Assembly: GCA_036936605.1 (NCBI GenBank)
Contig: JAUPFV010000005.1
Location: forward strand, 45,900,742 to 45,964,741
DNA length: 64,000 nt
From: Limnanthes douglasii subsp. nivea
Taxonomy: Eukaryota > Streptophyta > Magnoliopsida > Brassicales > Limnanthaceae
Reading direction: 5' to 3'
In this document: positions 12,384-25,435 of the stretch, in pieces
Position numbering within the stretch: position 1 is the first letter of the stretch
Layout of the letters: the number at the start of each line of letters is the position of its first letter
Notes under the pieces: model-generated
Seen by the model: the letters and a program-made list of their open reading frames with translations, nothing else
Told to the model about the DNA's origin: nothing
Databases searched by the model: none
Translations under genes and position numbers: made by a program

Positions 12384-12893
12384 GGTTGTATTATATTGTT
12401 GTGTATTTTTTGTTTGAAAAACCAAAGTCCTTGAATGGCCAAGACATTTTATTGCATCATTCATTTAATCTATATTCTGTAAAACTCAAAGTCCTTGAAT
12501 GGTCAAGGCATTTTGTGAGTCATAGATCGTTTTAAGTCCGATCATATTTTCCTTTGTTTAAATTTTGTTCAACTCTTTATGCCCAATGTTTAGATAGCCT
12601 TCAATATTTCAGAAGTGTTAAATAAGAATATTAACATTCTCCATCACATGTGCTTAATGAATGTGACCAAGTTTTTAATATATCTGATCAACACAAAGAC
12701 ATTTGAGAGCCGGGGTGTTTAATAAGCATTTAATATCCGACCACCTTATACTGTGGCTAAATAAAAAACATAATTGTACCATACTTTTGAAGAAGGCATA
12801 GGATATTATTGAAAAAGTCGGACACCTCATTAAAACCTCCCTGCGCCACCAGGGTAGGAAATAGTATGCCCACATAATATTTATAAAAGAGTT
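12384..12893. repeat. RT-B convergent 3' region with conserved inverted repeats
   Basis: Lies between the antisense-gene stop and the pol stop. Two hairpin-capable motifs, CCTTGAATGGCCAAG near 12429 and CCTTGAATGGTCAAGG near 12493, correspond to CCTTGGAAGGCCAAGG pairs in RT-D and RT-E. A GCGCCACCAGGGTAGG block near 12845 is also shared by all copies. Confidence 0.65.
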
Positions 12894-15800
12894 TTATTCT
12901 AAGTATAACCTGAGATGTTCAACATTCCATTGGTGTTTTAGTGCTCTCCCTTCCTTGTCTTGGAGTCTGTATGTTCCTTGTTTAATTTTCCCACAGACCC
13001 CAAATGAAAATCTCTTTTTTGACTTTAGAGGTAAATCTTCTCCTCATCAAACCTTGGTAATGTGTTGTCCTTAAATGTGCTTTAACTCTCATTTCTTCAA
13101 TTGCATCCAACTGATTCCTAACTGCTATAATATTAGCCTGTTCGGAATAGTTTTGGACTCTATGAGATGGCAAAGTAGATTTTATGGGAGTGATTGCATC
13201 CATCACATACACAAGAGAAAAAGGTGATTCTTGTATGGCAGCCTGAGGTATAGTTCGGTAGGCCCATAATAATTTTTGTAAATAACTTGGCCACTTTCCT
13301 GCAGCTCTCTCCATATTCGTCTTCAATCCGGACAAGATTGTCCGATTTACAACTTCAACTTGCCCATTTACCTGAGGGTGGAAGGGAGAAGAAAAACAAT
13401 GTTGAATTCCTATGTAGGTGCAGAATATTTCCATGTCTTTATTATCAAATTGCTGCCCATTATTTGTGGAAATATTTCGGGGAACCCCAAACCTGCAACA
13501 TATGTTAGACAAAATAAATTTAATGATTTCATTCGAAGTGGTTCTAGCTAAATGAGCTGCCTCTATCCACTTAGATAAATAATCACTAGCAACTATTATT
13601 GTTCTACATCCACCGAATGCCATGGGAAGAGGCCCAACTAGATCCAAACCCTATATGTTTAAGGGTATCAGTTCAGTTATATAGTTTCCATAGGAACTGC
13701 TGGCACGTGAATTTCATTTCCATATCTTTGGCAAGGATCATACTTTTTTACCATCTCTTTAGCATCTGCCATTATGATTGGCCAGTAGTACCCTGCTAAT
13801 AAGATTCTTCTGGTTAGGACCCTATAGCAAGAGTGTGCAGAACCTTCTCCATCATGTAGTTCATATAACACAAATTAGGATTCTTCAAATCCTAAGCAAC
13901 GCAAGAGAGGTCTGCTGAAATATTTCTTGTAAAGAACTTCCTTTAATATCAAGAAACCACGAGCATTATACTTGATTTTCTTAGCCATGGATTTATCTGG
14001 AGGGAATATCCCATCGGAGATAAATTGGAGAATATCATACCTCCAATCTTTAGGTTGAATAACAAGTATACTCATACTTTCTTCGCTCTCTTTATCTTAA
14101 CCTATCTGTACGGATGGACATTATTGCACAAGAATCCATGGGTAAGATTAAGAATAAGCTATAGTTGCACAAAGAGTTTGCCACAGTATTCTCCGATCTA
14201 TGGATGTGTTCATAGCATATATTCTTAAAGTTTGCAGCAACTTCTTTCAAGATGAGCAAGTATTTGATCAACTATACTTTCTTTGCTTCAGATTTCCTTA
14301 AACATGGTGAATTAGCAATTGAGAATCACTCACTAATCGGACTCTTTTTGCCCCACATATGAGAGCCAGCTTAAGACCAGCTACTGCTGCTTCATATTCA
14401 GATTCATTATTAGAAGCTCTGAAGCTAAAATATATGGCTTGGTACATATGGTCACCATTAGGAGAAGTTAAACAAATTCTAGCCTCACAGCCCATAGTAC
14501 TTGATCCACCATCAGTTCGAACTATTCATTCTTTCGTAGACTGGTTTTCTGACATCTGTCCGGAGGATCCATCAGCATGAAATTCTACTAAGAAATCAAC
14601 CATTGGCTGGGATTTAATCGCTCTCTAGGGTGCAAAATCAATATCATAAACACCCAGCTCCACTGACCACTTGGTCATTCTGCTTAACACATTAGCTTTT
14701 TGAAGAACACTTTTTAAGGGAAAAGATGTTCGAACAACAATGGAATGATCTTGGAAGTATGGTCTCATCTTTCTTGTTGCAGTTACTAATGTTAATGCAG
14801 TTTTTCCAACTTCAAATATCTTCTTTCAGTATTCACCAGAATTTTACTAATGTAATACACCGGACGAGGGTAATTATCTACTTCTCTTACCATGGCGACA
14901 CTTATAGCATACTCTGATACAGCTAGATATACGTAAAGTTTTTCCTCCCGAACAAGTTTGAAGAGAGTCTTAGGTGAAGACAAATGCTTCTTAATTTTAA
15001 TAAAAGCCTGATCACACTGTGGACACCAATTAAAGTCTTTGGCATTCCTTAACACTTGGAAAAATGGAGCGCACTTGTCTGATGATCTTAAAATAAACTT
15101 GTTCAACGCAGCCAACCGTCTTGTCAGTCTTTAAACTTCTTGGATATTCTAAGGAGGGTCCATAGCTAGCTAGGCATTAAGTTGATCCGGATGAGGCTGA
15201 ATTCCTTTCTCACTTATTATGTAGCCCAAGAAATTTCCAGATCGGACCCCAAATACACACTTTTCAAGGTTTAATTTTAAATTTACAGTTAGAGAATGTT
15301 TCTTGAAGGTCAGATATATGGGCATCTTCCTCTAAGATTTTAACCATCATATCATCGATGTAAAATTCCATGTTTCCGCCAATCTGATTAGCAAAGGATT
15401 TATTCACCAATCTTTGGTAAGTAGCCCCAGCATTTTTAACCCGAATGGCATCACCTTATAACAATAAAGACCTCTGTATGTGATAAAAGTAGTGTGGTCT
15501 TGATCCTTCGGATCTACTTGTATCTGGTTGTATCCTAAAAATGCATCCATGAATGATAAAAACCTATTTCCAGAAGTCGAATCCACCAACTGATCTATCC
15601 GAGGAACATGATAAAGATCTTTGGGGCATTCCCTATTAAGATCAGTAAAATCAATGCACATGCACCACTTGTTATTCTTTTTGTTGACAGTTCACAAAGG
15701 GTACGAGATTCTTTAATGTGACCAATCTTGGTCAAACGATCAACTTCCTGAACAATCACATTTGCTTTTTGCTTAGAGAAAGATCTTCTCATTTGTACAA

Positions 15801-16073
15801 CTGGCATAACATCAGTTCGGATGGACAACTTATGAGAAATAACATCAGCTGGCACTCCAGTGACATCATTGTTACACTATGCGAAGACATGTTGATTATT
15901 CATAAAAAAGACTGTAACCAGTGTTTCAAATCTGGTGACAGCTTGGTACCAATTTTAACATAATTTCCCTTACTGAGGGAGTGGGTTTCAACCTCCTCAA
16001 TAGGTATTATGACACTGGGAGCCTCCATGGGATCATCAATTTTATTCTAATCAGCAGAAGGCTCCAATAACTG
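12894..16073 (-). pseudogene. RT-B pol relic: RT, RNase H x2, integrase
   Basis: Decayed polyprotein read from 16073 down to a TAA at 12896-12894, ending HLRLYLE like the other copies. RT pieces lie at 15855-15400 (CIDFTDLNRECPKDLY, PRIDQLVDST). The degenerate gypsy RNase H lies at 15115-14792. The archaeal-type RNase H lies around 14580-14298 with NNESEYEAAVAGLKLA. Integrase lies at 14075-12982 with a zinc-binding HDGEGSAH...CQR segment and LVGPLP; the canonical TDNG is altered to TNNG near 13460. Numerous stops and frameshifts make it inactive. The Trp codon between the two RNase H domains (near 14670) is still TGG here, unlike RT-C and RT-D. Confidence 0.85.
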
Positions 16074-16076
16074 CTA
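16068..16076 (-). promoter_or_regulatory. Candidate readthrough stop, TAG CAG TTA, at the RT-B PR-RT boundary
   Basis: On the minus strand the protease frame ends GAT TAG CAG TTA and continues in the same frame into the RT linker (IDDP...IPIEEVETHS). TAG-CAR-YYA is the tobamovirus-type leaky stop context. A TAG at the equivalent place in RT-D is followed by CAG TTT. Readthrough is inferred; RT-B has a second TAG a few codons later, which may be decay. Confidence 0.45.
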
Positions 16077-18310
16077 ATCTCTGTTAACCTTGACTGTCAC
16101 TAAAGTCTTAGGGAAAAGAGTTGTTGCATAACATTCCCTGACTATCTTCTGGCTGCTCCAGACAACACCTACTTGTCCCTGGACATCATAATTCAAACAT
16201 TGGTGGACCGTAGAGGCGACAACATACATTCTGGAGAGCCAAGACCTCCCAAATATAGCATTGTAATATGTTGGGAAATCTATCACAACAAACAACACTC
16301 TTACCATTTTCTTAAAGGGTCTTTTTTTACCCAGCAGTACTTCCTATTCAAACTCTCTAATAACATCTGCAGAACTTCCTATGAAGCCTACAATGGTTAT
16401 GTTCAAATGTTGTATAACTAAAGGGTTTCTCATCTGCTTTGTAGAGCTTAAAAATAGGATATTTGCCGAACTGCATATAAAGGGATATGGGGATTGATAC
16501 AGATGGGTGGATATCCCTCCATCCAACTAGGTGGCCCGACTATGGACATGCCTCTTCCTTGATGAAATAGAAGGTGCAGTCACAGTGTCCCCTCCGAAAA
16601 TAACCAATGACTCAAAAAAGTTAATTAGACCGGAAACCGTTTTAGTCTTATCTGTTATCATCTCTACCCGATTTCGACTCGGATCTGGATCAAGATACTC
16701 AGAGTTTATATCAAACCTCTCAGTAATCACCATCGCCCTTTCCTGTGTCGATGTCCCAGGATTATTCGAAGGACCAGTTCGAGGAGTATTGTCTTGTGCA
16801 TTATTTGGTCTGCTTCCCTCTCGTTTTTTGACATAATCTCCCAACTTACCCCTTTCAATGAGGTTCTGGACTCCCTGCTTTAAGGCTATACAATCATAAG
16901 TATCATGGCCTATGTCATTGTGGTATTGGCAGAAACGGGTGCTCCAGTTTTCTCTTAGAGATTGCAATGTTATTAGCTTTCTAAGATGCACTTCATTTTT
17001 AGTTTTATCGTAGATTGTAGCCACACACTCTCCCAATTCAGCGAACCACTTAGGTTGAACCCAGGGCCCCCTTTTTTTCTAACCTGTTGGCTCTGAGTTT
17101 GGTTAGACTGATTTTTCCTTGATCGGTTAGACTCCTGTTCAGTCTCTTTTTCCCTGTAACCGGACTGATTAGTAGCTGGAGGAGTTTTTTTTTGTAGTAG
17201 TGGACCTAACATGACGGTGTACTCTGGTTTTCTTGGTCTCCTCAACATTGATTTTTTCCCCACCTAATTCAACAAACCATCCCAGGTCATAGCCTTTTTC
17301 CAAGTTACTGAATCGACTAAATTACCTCGATTTAAACCTTGTCTCAGGAAAGCAATTGCAACTTGTTCAAAGCAATCTGCTAACCCATTCTTGTATTTAC
17401 GAACCGATTGATGTGCTTCTTTAAAGACTAATTTGGCTCCTGAGCACAATGGATGACGGTGTCCCCATTACCCTTGAGTTCCTTGCTTCCAACAAATTGC
17501 CTCTAGAAGGCAAGCCAAAGTATCAAAATTTCTCATACACCCGTGAGGGAGATTGTTGTACCATTTGAGAGCACTTCCTGTGAAAATTCATAAAGTTCTT
17601 AAACTGCTCCAGATGGTTGTCTGGATCTCGGCTCCCATCATATTTCTCCATCTTGGAGCTATCAAATCTCTTAGGAAGATGTACGGAGAGTATCTTCGCA
17701 GACAGAGGTGATTACCTCTAATTCTTTCGACGACTAAAAACAGTATCTTCATTAGGGTAGAAAAAATACTTGGTTCGGACTGAAAATCAAAGGGATCAAT
17801 CAACAACTGATTAATATGCTGGTTGGCTGACCCCTTACCCTTGCCATGGTGTTTCTTAAGCCTATCATGCCTATCTCTTTTTCTTGAATGTCTTTTAGTC
17901 AGTCTCATTTTCTTTTTTGATATTCCCTCATCACTGCTTGAAGATAATGATTCTTCAAGTCCTGCCTTATTAGATAAACTGTTGGAGGACTCAGATGCAG
18001 AATTCTCCCCAGGTTTAGATCGGTGTGCCTTCTTGGAACTCAGATGGGTCTTCAAGAACTGCTCGTTTTCTCCAAGATTTTCAGTGTGGTTAAGTACTGA
18101 CGCACCAGATTTTTCTTTAACTCCTTTCTCTGTTTGTTTTATTTCTCTCAGCGCCTCTATTTTAGCTCTCAATTGGTTACACTCCTCGATAGTATACTCA
18201 TTGTTCTCCCTTGCAACTTCCACCTCATGAGGTGGAACATTCTTCTCATTTGGATCCATACGAACTACTTTGTTTGTTGGTTTTGAATTGTAAAATGTAG
18301 GCACCGTCAT
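16074..18310 (-). pseudogene. RT-B gag-protease relic
   Basis: Read from the ATG at 18310 (or the better-conserved one near 18259) down to the TAG at 16076-16074. The N-terminal part is charged and Ser/Lys-rich. A gag core follows around 17700-17264. The nucleocapsid-like CQYHNDIGHDTYDC motif (C, YH, H, C spacing typical of Tat gag) lies near 16910. The protease region begins near 16470 (SSANILFL) and includes YNAIFGRSWLSRM near 16250. Several frameshifts and stops separate these parts, and the protease DTG motif is disrupted. The protein would form the virus-like particle in an active element. Confidence 0.8.
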
Positions 18311-18312
18311 GC

Positions 18313-18329
18313 TCCCATTGTGGTCGCCA
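18313..18329 (-). other. RT-B primer binding site
   Basis: On the minus strand TGGCGACCACAATGGGA begins 3 nt after the LTR end. Its start TGGCGACC suits the 3' end of a tRNA-Arg type primer as reported for Tat-group elements. The exact tRNA is inferred. Confidence 0.65.
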
Positions 18330-18332
18330 ACT

Positions 18333-18690
18333 TGGTGTGGTTAATTTCTGTTTGAGGATAATTTTGTAAAGTGTTTTGGGGAATTTAATGTTTAAGGTAG
18401 ATATTAGTGCGATAATTAAGATGTGTGGTAGTAGTAAATTCTGATTACCCTCATTAATGAAATTGATTAGGGTATTCATACTTAATTAATAACCCATGGG
18501 CCTGCCGAGTTGGATTGTGAAGTCGGGTCAAGTTTAAGGACCCATTAGCCCAAGATATGAGGTGACCAGCACCTAGCTTAGTCACACTCCATTACATTTG
18601 TCATGTTCGGTTTTTTTATAATAGTGGTTATGTCTGAACAGCCCTTCGGATAAGAATAAGATACAATGTCTAAAATATCCAACCTCATCA
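18333..18690 (-). repeat. RT-B 5' LTR (358 bp)
   Basis: On the minus strand it runs from TGATGAGG (18690) to CCACACCA (18333). It aligns along its length with the RT-C 3' LTR and less closely with RT-D. A TATGAATA at 18473-18480 sits where the other LTRs have TATAAATA. No left LTR is present to date the insertion. Confidence 0.75.
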
Positions 18691-19257
18691 CATGTGAAGC
18701 AAGACAAGATTCACATTTGGTTCATCATAGATGTATGTTTATTCTATAATCCAAATGGTGACGACGCGATATTAGGAAAAGCACTCACGACTGCAAGAAC
18801 TTAAAAAAAGAACATTCAGTGAAAACCTAACCCTAAGGTTAGAGAGAAAAGATGACTTAGATAAATAATCTCAAAACTATTAATTAATCCAAGCCTGTCT
18901 AAATGTAGGGTTTGAGAGCCTTTTTATAGAAGTACTTGAAACCCTACACAAAAATTACAAAACGATCTTTGCATATTAAAATGAATCCCAATCTAATTTC
19001 AAAGCGATTGAAGTTATCTAAATATTTTTAAAAATATAAAAAAATATAAAAAAAATGTTGAAAAAACATGAAAATAAACGTTTAGGCCTGAACTTCATCA
19101 CTCGGCTTTGTCCCGTGATGTTCTCAAAATTCATTAGGCTTTTTGGTGCGCTTATTTAGAGTAATCGCAACGCCTAAATCTGATAACCAAACCCCAAATA
19201 AGGCTTGTTTCTATAATAGAAATATTTAGAAACACTTTGAAGATTATAGCATGATCA
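18691..19257. other. Non-coding stretch between RT-B and the copia relic
   Basis: No open frame. A TATAAAAAGG on the minus strand near 18930, followed by AAACCCTACATTT, resembles a promoter or LTR segment, but no matching partner LTR was found downstream of the copia relic. Confidence 0.35.
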
Positions 19258-21730
19258 TTCTTGACTTGAAAATAATTGGTATCAAGGTTAAAGATGATGA
19301 TCAAGAATTTATCCTCCGTAGCTCTTTATTGAAGATGTATGAACAGTTTGTTGACATTATGCTCAAAGGAATACTATTTTTGAAATGAGGCTTTCTTGGA
19401 GATGTATTGAGTGTGAGACTAAATTTGGGAAAGATATTTTCAAGTAAAAAGATAGAAAAGTCAATACCCAAACCTTGAAGATCATTTATTGATTCCATAT
19501 TCAAATGTTGGTACTACAAGAATGAAAGTTACATAAGAATAAATTATCCTAAGATAAAGAAGAGAGATAATCATAAAAAAGTTTGAAGCTAGAGATACTT
19601 CAATAATTTTGGATGATTATGAATATATTGATGTACTAATGGTTCCTACATATATGTATGCTAGTAAATAGGTCATGGACCCTAGAGCTTTATTGAACAT
19701 AAATTCCAACAAACATTTCTTTGAGTACCTGAAATTGTTTGATGATGGCAAGGTCATACTTTGAAATGAAGAACCTAGTGATGTAAAAAGAGATGGAGTT
19801 GAAAGAAACCAATGCGTAAATATTTGAGTTTGTTTGAATGTTTTGTGTATGTACATGTGAAGAAAGATAAGATTCAACCGAGAGAACTAAAAGATTTGTT
19901 TCTTAGCTATCTGTAATGAGTAAAGGGTATAAATTGTGGAGTTTAGGTTTGGTATGGGTTCAACCTCTTTAGAGGAAGTTAAACCACCACATGGGTTTGG
20001 TATTGACTAAGAGTTTGATGATACAACTATTTTTAATATGTATTGAAAGGTAACATGATGATATTGACTTAATTAGTAAGAGATAGAGCATGTAGAGCTA
20101 CTAATATTACATAAAGATACGACTATGATGATAGCATATGTTATGTTTTATCTGGTAAAATATAAAGAAATATTTTTTAACTGGAGAGTTATCAAGATGT
20201 TATAAAGAGAAATGAGAAGCTATAATGGCTAAAGTCTATGAGAAAAGAAATGAATTCTCTAAAGAAGAATAACATTAAGGATTCTTGTTAAGCATCTGAA
20301 TGGTCAGAAGCTTGATGAATTTAAAAGGATATTAAAAAAACAATCTAAGGTTCTATTGATTTCAATAAAATATTATCATCGGTTGTGAAACAAACCTCAA
20401 CAAAGGTTATGTTGTCAATTGTTGCTATATTTTAATTTGAGCTAAATCAAATGGATGGTACAACTACATTCATATGTGAAGAATTGGAGGAGACCATTTA
20501 TAAGAGTCAACCCCAAGGTTTTAAAGAATGGCATAAATATTAGGTGTGTTTGTTGAAGATACCTCTATATGGGATGTAACAGTCGCTGAAACTTTATAAT
20601 ACGAGATTTGACTCCTATATAAAGCCAATTAATTATGGAAGAATTTGTTATAAAAATTATGTCTATTATAATGGGAAAATACATATGGAAAGGCATATTA
20701 TGTTGTTGTTGTATATTGATGACGTACGTATAGTTGGAAAAAGAAAATTAAAGGTAAAATTATGAAGATTCAACTGACAAGAGAGCTAGAAATGAAGAAT
20801 ATGGAAGAAACTAAGAATATTCTATAGATAAACATTAAAACGAAGAAAATGAGAGGTTATATATTCTCATATCAAAGAGAGTACATACAAAAGGTTATCA
20901 TGAAGTTTTGAAATTTTGAAGCCAAATCTGTTGAAACTCTCATGAGTACTGATTTGAAACTCAGTGGTACTCAAGTTCTGGCTGATGTAAAAGATAGGAA
21001 GTTCATGCAATTGATAACTTATGAAAATTTCATCGGAAGTATCATATATGCTATGATTTTTACTCTACCTGATCTTGCATACTTAATTACTATTTTGAGT
21101 AGATTTATGGCTGCTATATGAAATCCTCACTAACGGCTCTCGACATACTTGAAGAATACATGAGATGTTGAGATTGTTATAGTAAAAATATGGTATGATG
21201 GTAATGAGAGGGCATGTAGACTTTTATTATGCTAGTTGTTTTGATACAAAGAAGCCAACTTTGGGCTATATGCTTCCACTGTTTAGTGGAGTAGTTAGTT
21301 GGAGAGCTAGTATTCGTAAGGTTGTTGTCATTTCATCTAAAGAATATATAGTTTAATTGATTTAATGAATGAAGCCATATGATTAAAAGAATTTCTATGT
21401 GAGATCATTCGTATAAAACATAAAGTTACCTTGTTTTGTCGTAGTGCTCCTCACTCAATGAAAAATCCTAAGTTCCATGAGAGGAAAAAACGTGTAGATG
21501 AGATGTTTTACTTCATAAGAGATGTGGTGAAGAAAGAGAAAGTTAAGTTTACAGATATTACAACTAGAGATAACCCTTGGGATGCTCGAACAATTATACT
21601 GTCAATTTTAAAGTTTACCTATTGTATGAGACTTGTTCAAGTCTGGCACACATGTGAACTGTCTGCATTTGGAAAAAAAATAGTTGGAAAATTGGGGAAA
21701 TGGATGTTAAAATCACTAAAATCCTAAGTG
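19258..21730 (+). pseudogene. Heavily decayed Ty1/copia polyprotein
   Basis: Plus-strand fragments in the correct order across three frames. Gag-like DDDQEFILRSSLLKMYEQF lies near 19290. A protease-region stretch (EYIDVLMVP, FFEYLKLFDDGKV) lies near 19620-19760. Integrase C-terminal text (LKDLFLSYLVSKGYKLW) lies near 19890. RT with LLLYIDDVRIVGK lies near 20702, and RNase H (FDTKKPTLGYMLPL, VVSWRAS, ISSKEY) near 21240-21350. The C-terminal FHERKKRVDEMFYFIRD segment (21470) equals the usual HIDVRYHFIRD end. Dozens of stops and shifts. Flanking LTRs could not be defined. Confidence 0.75.
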
Positions 21731-23419
21731 GATATTTTTGAAGTATAGCAAGTGAACTGGAAAATAAAACTTAAGCTCAAAAATTAAGTATTGGTTGTAG
21801 AGGTTCCATACTATAGGGTTTTAGACCTTATGTAATTGTTCATCAATATGATTTGATTTAATATATTAGAAATTGTCCATTTAAAGAACGTATGATTTGT
21901 CAATGTGGCACAGGTTTTTTACTATTTGATCAAATCTGTTGATCATGGATGTAGTACATGTTGTTATTAAACCATGATGTACTAGTTTATCAAAGCCTTT
22001 GATCTAAATCTTGATGTAAAAACCTTGGTTTGCTATTGTGAGCGTGGTATATTTGTTTCCTAACCTACAATCATTTGGATCATATACATTTGATGCAGCA
22101 CATGTGCAGAATAATATTGAATCTTGAAATTTGAGAAAGAAAGTGCTCCTGTTGATAGATTTTTTAAAGAGATAAAACTTTGTTTATTAGTTAAGTAATT
22201 TTAGAGTTGAATTATTGAAGAGATTCACTTGAAATACGTTAAATAAAATAAAAAATGTTGTAAGATACAACTAAAAATTAATTCTCTGCTTTATAAAGTC
22301 TAAACATTGCATTTTTTATTACAACTATAAAATTAAATTTGTTTGTCTATTGATATAGGGTTGCTCAATAATCCAAACAACACAATTCATATGTTGCTCT
22401 TCTTTGTTATTTCTATTCTATTTATCAAAATTGCATATATTAATAGTATGAAATTGTGTCAAAGTTTTAGTGTATATGCAAAACAAAATAGATGCTTCTG
22501 AAACTTTAAGTATTTAGTTTCATTGAGCATCTTTCTACGCAATATTAGTGATTTGTGCTAAGATAGTGTTTTGTTAAGTTGACTCTTGAAGAAGATTTTT
22601 TTTGTGTGTGAAAAAACATTAAATAAAATAAAATGTGTTCCTACAAATACCTATGGCATATCCCGAAGAGATACAGTCGACATAAGGAGGTAGATAGACA
22701 AGACTCTGCTAAAACAAACATAGTAGGACTAACAAAACATCAGAAATAAACTAGAGTAATTAAAATAACGTAACAAGCGTCAATCGAATCGACAAAAAAT
22801 AACTCAAAAAAAATCCACAATAATAGAAGACAACAGACGAGACCGAAAAAAAAGGAACCTTTTGCAGAAAATTTCCGTAACATGTAGAACTAAAAAAATA
22901 ACAGTGAAACAACAATAGTAAATAAATAAATTATATATGCTTTATCGAAAAGATTTGTATGTGAGATAGTTGGGTTCCTGATTTCTATAATATGCCAATT
23001 GTAAAATCTTGATTAATAACTTTTGGAATGATAACGAATATACCATGCTTATATAAAAAAAAAGATTATACTATTTTAATTTGGTTATTAAAAATTTAAG
23101 TTACTATAATTGGTCTTGCAATTATTGATAGATTATTTGGCTAATAATAACTAAAAAATTGTCTATTATAATTTAGATTGCTATCATATAAGATAATTTG
23201 GCTAGTTTTTTAATTTATGTTTGTTATTGAAATGAATGTGTAACAATAGTGTATAGCTATCAAATAGTAACACTTTTTACTATTTGTAGTTAGTTTGTTC
23301 GTTACTTGGCTCATGAATTTTCTTTCAATGGCGAAAGAACACCGTTTCCTCAATAGATTGCAAATTTGGATAAAATGTTACAATTGTTTTCTAATTTTCA
23401 CCATATATTTGTAGTCAAT
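21731..23419. other. AT-rich intergenic DNA, nothing identified
   Basis: No open frame of note, no terminal repeats. May include the unrecognised 3' LTR of the preceding copia relic. Confidence 0.5.
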
Positions 23420-23593
23420 CACTAAGGCATGCTCATGGCTCGAATCTATTTACATACGTATTTTTGGTGGAATCTGTCATTTTGTGTGGTCTGTCTTCCG
23501 TTGTTAGTTTGCAGGCTATTGCGTTAGATTGAAGGTTTATTTTGTACGCACTCATTGCACTCTAAATAGCGGTTGTGGATTCCTTAAAAAAAG
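23420..23593 (+). repeat. 5'-truncated SINE copy
   Basis: Matches the body and tail of the SINE at 25228: TTTGTGTGGTCTGTCTTCCGTTG, CAGGCTATTGCGTTAGA, CACTCATTGCA and AGCGGTTGTGGATTCC, followed by an A-run. The tRNA-like head with box A is missing or too decayed to recognise; a box-B-like GGCTCGAATC remains near 23437. Confidence 0.6.
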
Positions 23594-25227
23594 GTATTTC
23601 ACAAAATCCAGATTTCGTAAAAATCATAATAATCATTTAACAAAATATATACACAAACTGCGAATAATTAAGTACACGACTATTATGTATCTGTAGAATA
23701 TGTTTGATGGATTAGGAGAACCGGACCAGACCGAATTTTAAATCCAGTTTGTGATTGCATTGTAACAGTTGAGATCTCCAAAATTTGGAAACGAACCGAT
23801 AAAATCGAGATGTCGGTAAAAATGTTACGAAACTGAATAGATAAATTTAATGAACTGGTAAAATGCGAAATTGTCGAATTAAACCAATAAAATCGTTGAA
23901 TCCATTTTTTTATATTTTAACTTTAATTTTTTAATATTATATCGTCAAAATTAGTATGTAAATATCAATTTTTAAAAAAAATCAAAATATAACTTCTACC
24001 TTAATTTTTTATATTATTTATTTGTATAAAAACTTTAAAATTTTAATTGAAATTTAATTTATTTTTATTATAACATATTATTTATTTTATCAATTATTTT
24101 AATTTAAAAGCTATATATAAATATTTTTTATAATCAATTTATTTGTTATTTAAAAAAAGTTAATAGCCTAAATTTATATTTTATTAATTATTTTAATTTA
24201 AGAGCTATATAAAAATATTTGTGTATATAGTTGGGAGTAGGGCTATTTCATATTAAAAACTAAAGATTAGAGTTGGATTTTATAATGAGAAAGATTTTTC
24301 TAAAATATTATTTGATATATTTAATTATTATAATTATATTTTGAGATTTGTTATAAAATTTAGATCTTAATTACGCTAGACTATTTTACTATGTATAATC
24401 TATATTATGGTTAATATAATTTGTGTTATAATATAATGTTTTTTTTATATATATGTAAAAGTAATTTGTACGATAAAGTTTATTGAATTGATCTAAATAA
24501 AATGAAATCTTCAAAAAAAATTGTATTCAATTAATTGTACTAATATTTGTGAATATTTTTTTTTAAAAAAATCATCACTAAAAAAATCGAGTTTGTAAAA
24601 TAAATGTTTGATAAGATGACCTGTAATAGTATTGTATTGTTTAAAAATATGATACCGGATCATTTTATATTTTAAAAAACAAAATGAAATTTATCCGAGA
24701 AAAAGTTATTGTTTTCTGTTACTATAATAGTAGATGTTACGTCCACAACTTGTTTTTGTTTAATGCGATACGGAGAGGGACTCCTTTATTGCTTCTCTAT
24801 CGCCATAACGGTAGATGTTACATCTATAACTTTTTTTTCGCTTAATGCGATACGCAGAGGGATTGGATTATTTCTTTTGTAGGTGTATTGCTGACTAAGT
24901 GGGACACTTCGGCAGGAAAGCATAACTATAACCACATCGTATAAAAGCTGATGCTTTTCTAAAAGGAGGTATATGCGAATATAATTCAATCTACAGATTC
25001 TCTTAAAACTTTATGAGAATATTGGTTCACCTAATTTAGGTGATCCGACCAAAATCATTTACTATTCTCATTTATCATAATCATGTGCGAACTATTATGA
25101 ACGGGCCAAAATTATAAAATAAAAACCGATAAATATTAAGATTGTCCGGAATAAAAACAGGTTTAATGAATTTTACCTTAAACTATAAAAATATACTAAA
25201 GGGTAATTTTTAAGATGAATATTCGGT
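23594..25227. other. AT-rich intergenic DNA with a small tandem duplication
   Basis: Very AT-rich between about 23900 and 24600. At 24728-24780 and 24810-24862 there are two diverged copies of a segment reading GTAGATGTTAC...TTTAATGCGATACG.AGAGGGA. No gene recognised. Confidence 0.5.
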
Positions 25228-25435
25228 CTCCCAAGAGGTAGGCGAGTTGGTTGAGTATGGTGTGCTTGTGACCAAAAGTCATGAATTCGAGTCTTTCTAC
25301 GTACGCTTTTTCGGCTTAGCCTGTCACCTTGTGTGGTTTACCGTTGGTTTACAGGCTATCGCGTCAGACTGAGGGATTACCCTATGCACACTCATTGCAT
25401 TCAGAGTAGCGGCTGCGGATTTCCTCCGAAAAAAA
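25228..25435 (+). mobile_element. tRNA-derived SINE
   Basis: About 208 bp. Box A-like TAGGCGAGTTGG at 25239-25250 and box B-like GAATTCGAGTC at 25283-25293 form a split RNA polymerase III promoter. A tRNA-unrelated body and an A-run tail follow. Flanks ATGAATATTCGGT (25215-25227) and ATGATCATTCGGT (25436-25448) match at 11 of 13 positions, a good target duplication. Transcribed by Pol III and mobilised by a LINE in trans. A second partial copy lies at 23420. Confidence 0.8.

Larger units (their letters stand above)
12009..18690 (-). mobile_element. RT-B: old, 3'-truncated Tat-type Ty3/gypsy element
   Basis: Minus-strand element: 5' LTR at the right (18333-18690), PBS, gag, protease, RT, two RNase H domains and integrase ending at 12894. 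The last quarter of the antisense gene (12009-12383, plus strand) follows. The rest of that gene, its promoter, PPT and 3' LTR are missing at the left boundary near 12009. Reading frames carry many stops and shifts, so this is one of the oldest copies here. It lacks the CCGGA-rich character of RT-C, RT-D and RT-E. Confidence 0.85.

Noticed and set aside
25228..25300. tRNA gene
   Set aside because: Box A and B match a tRNA head, but no cloverleaf or acceptor stem closes, and the unit continues into a SINE body with A-tail and target duplication.
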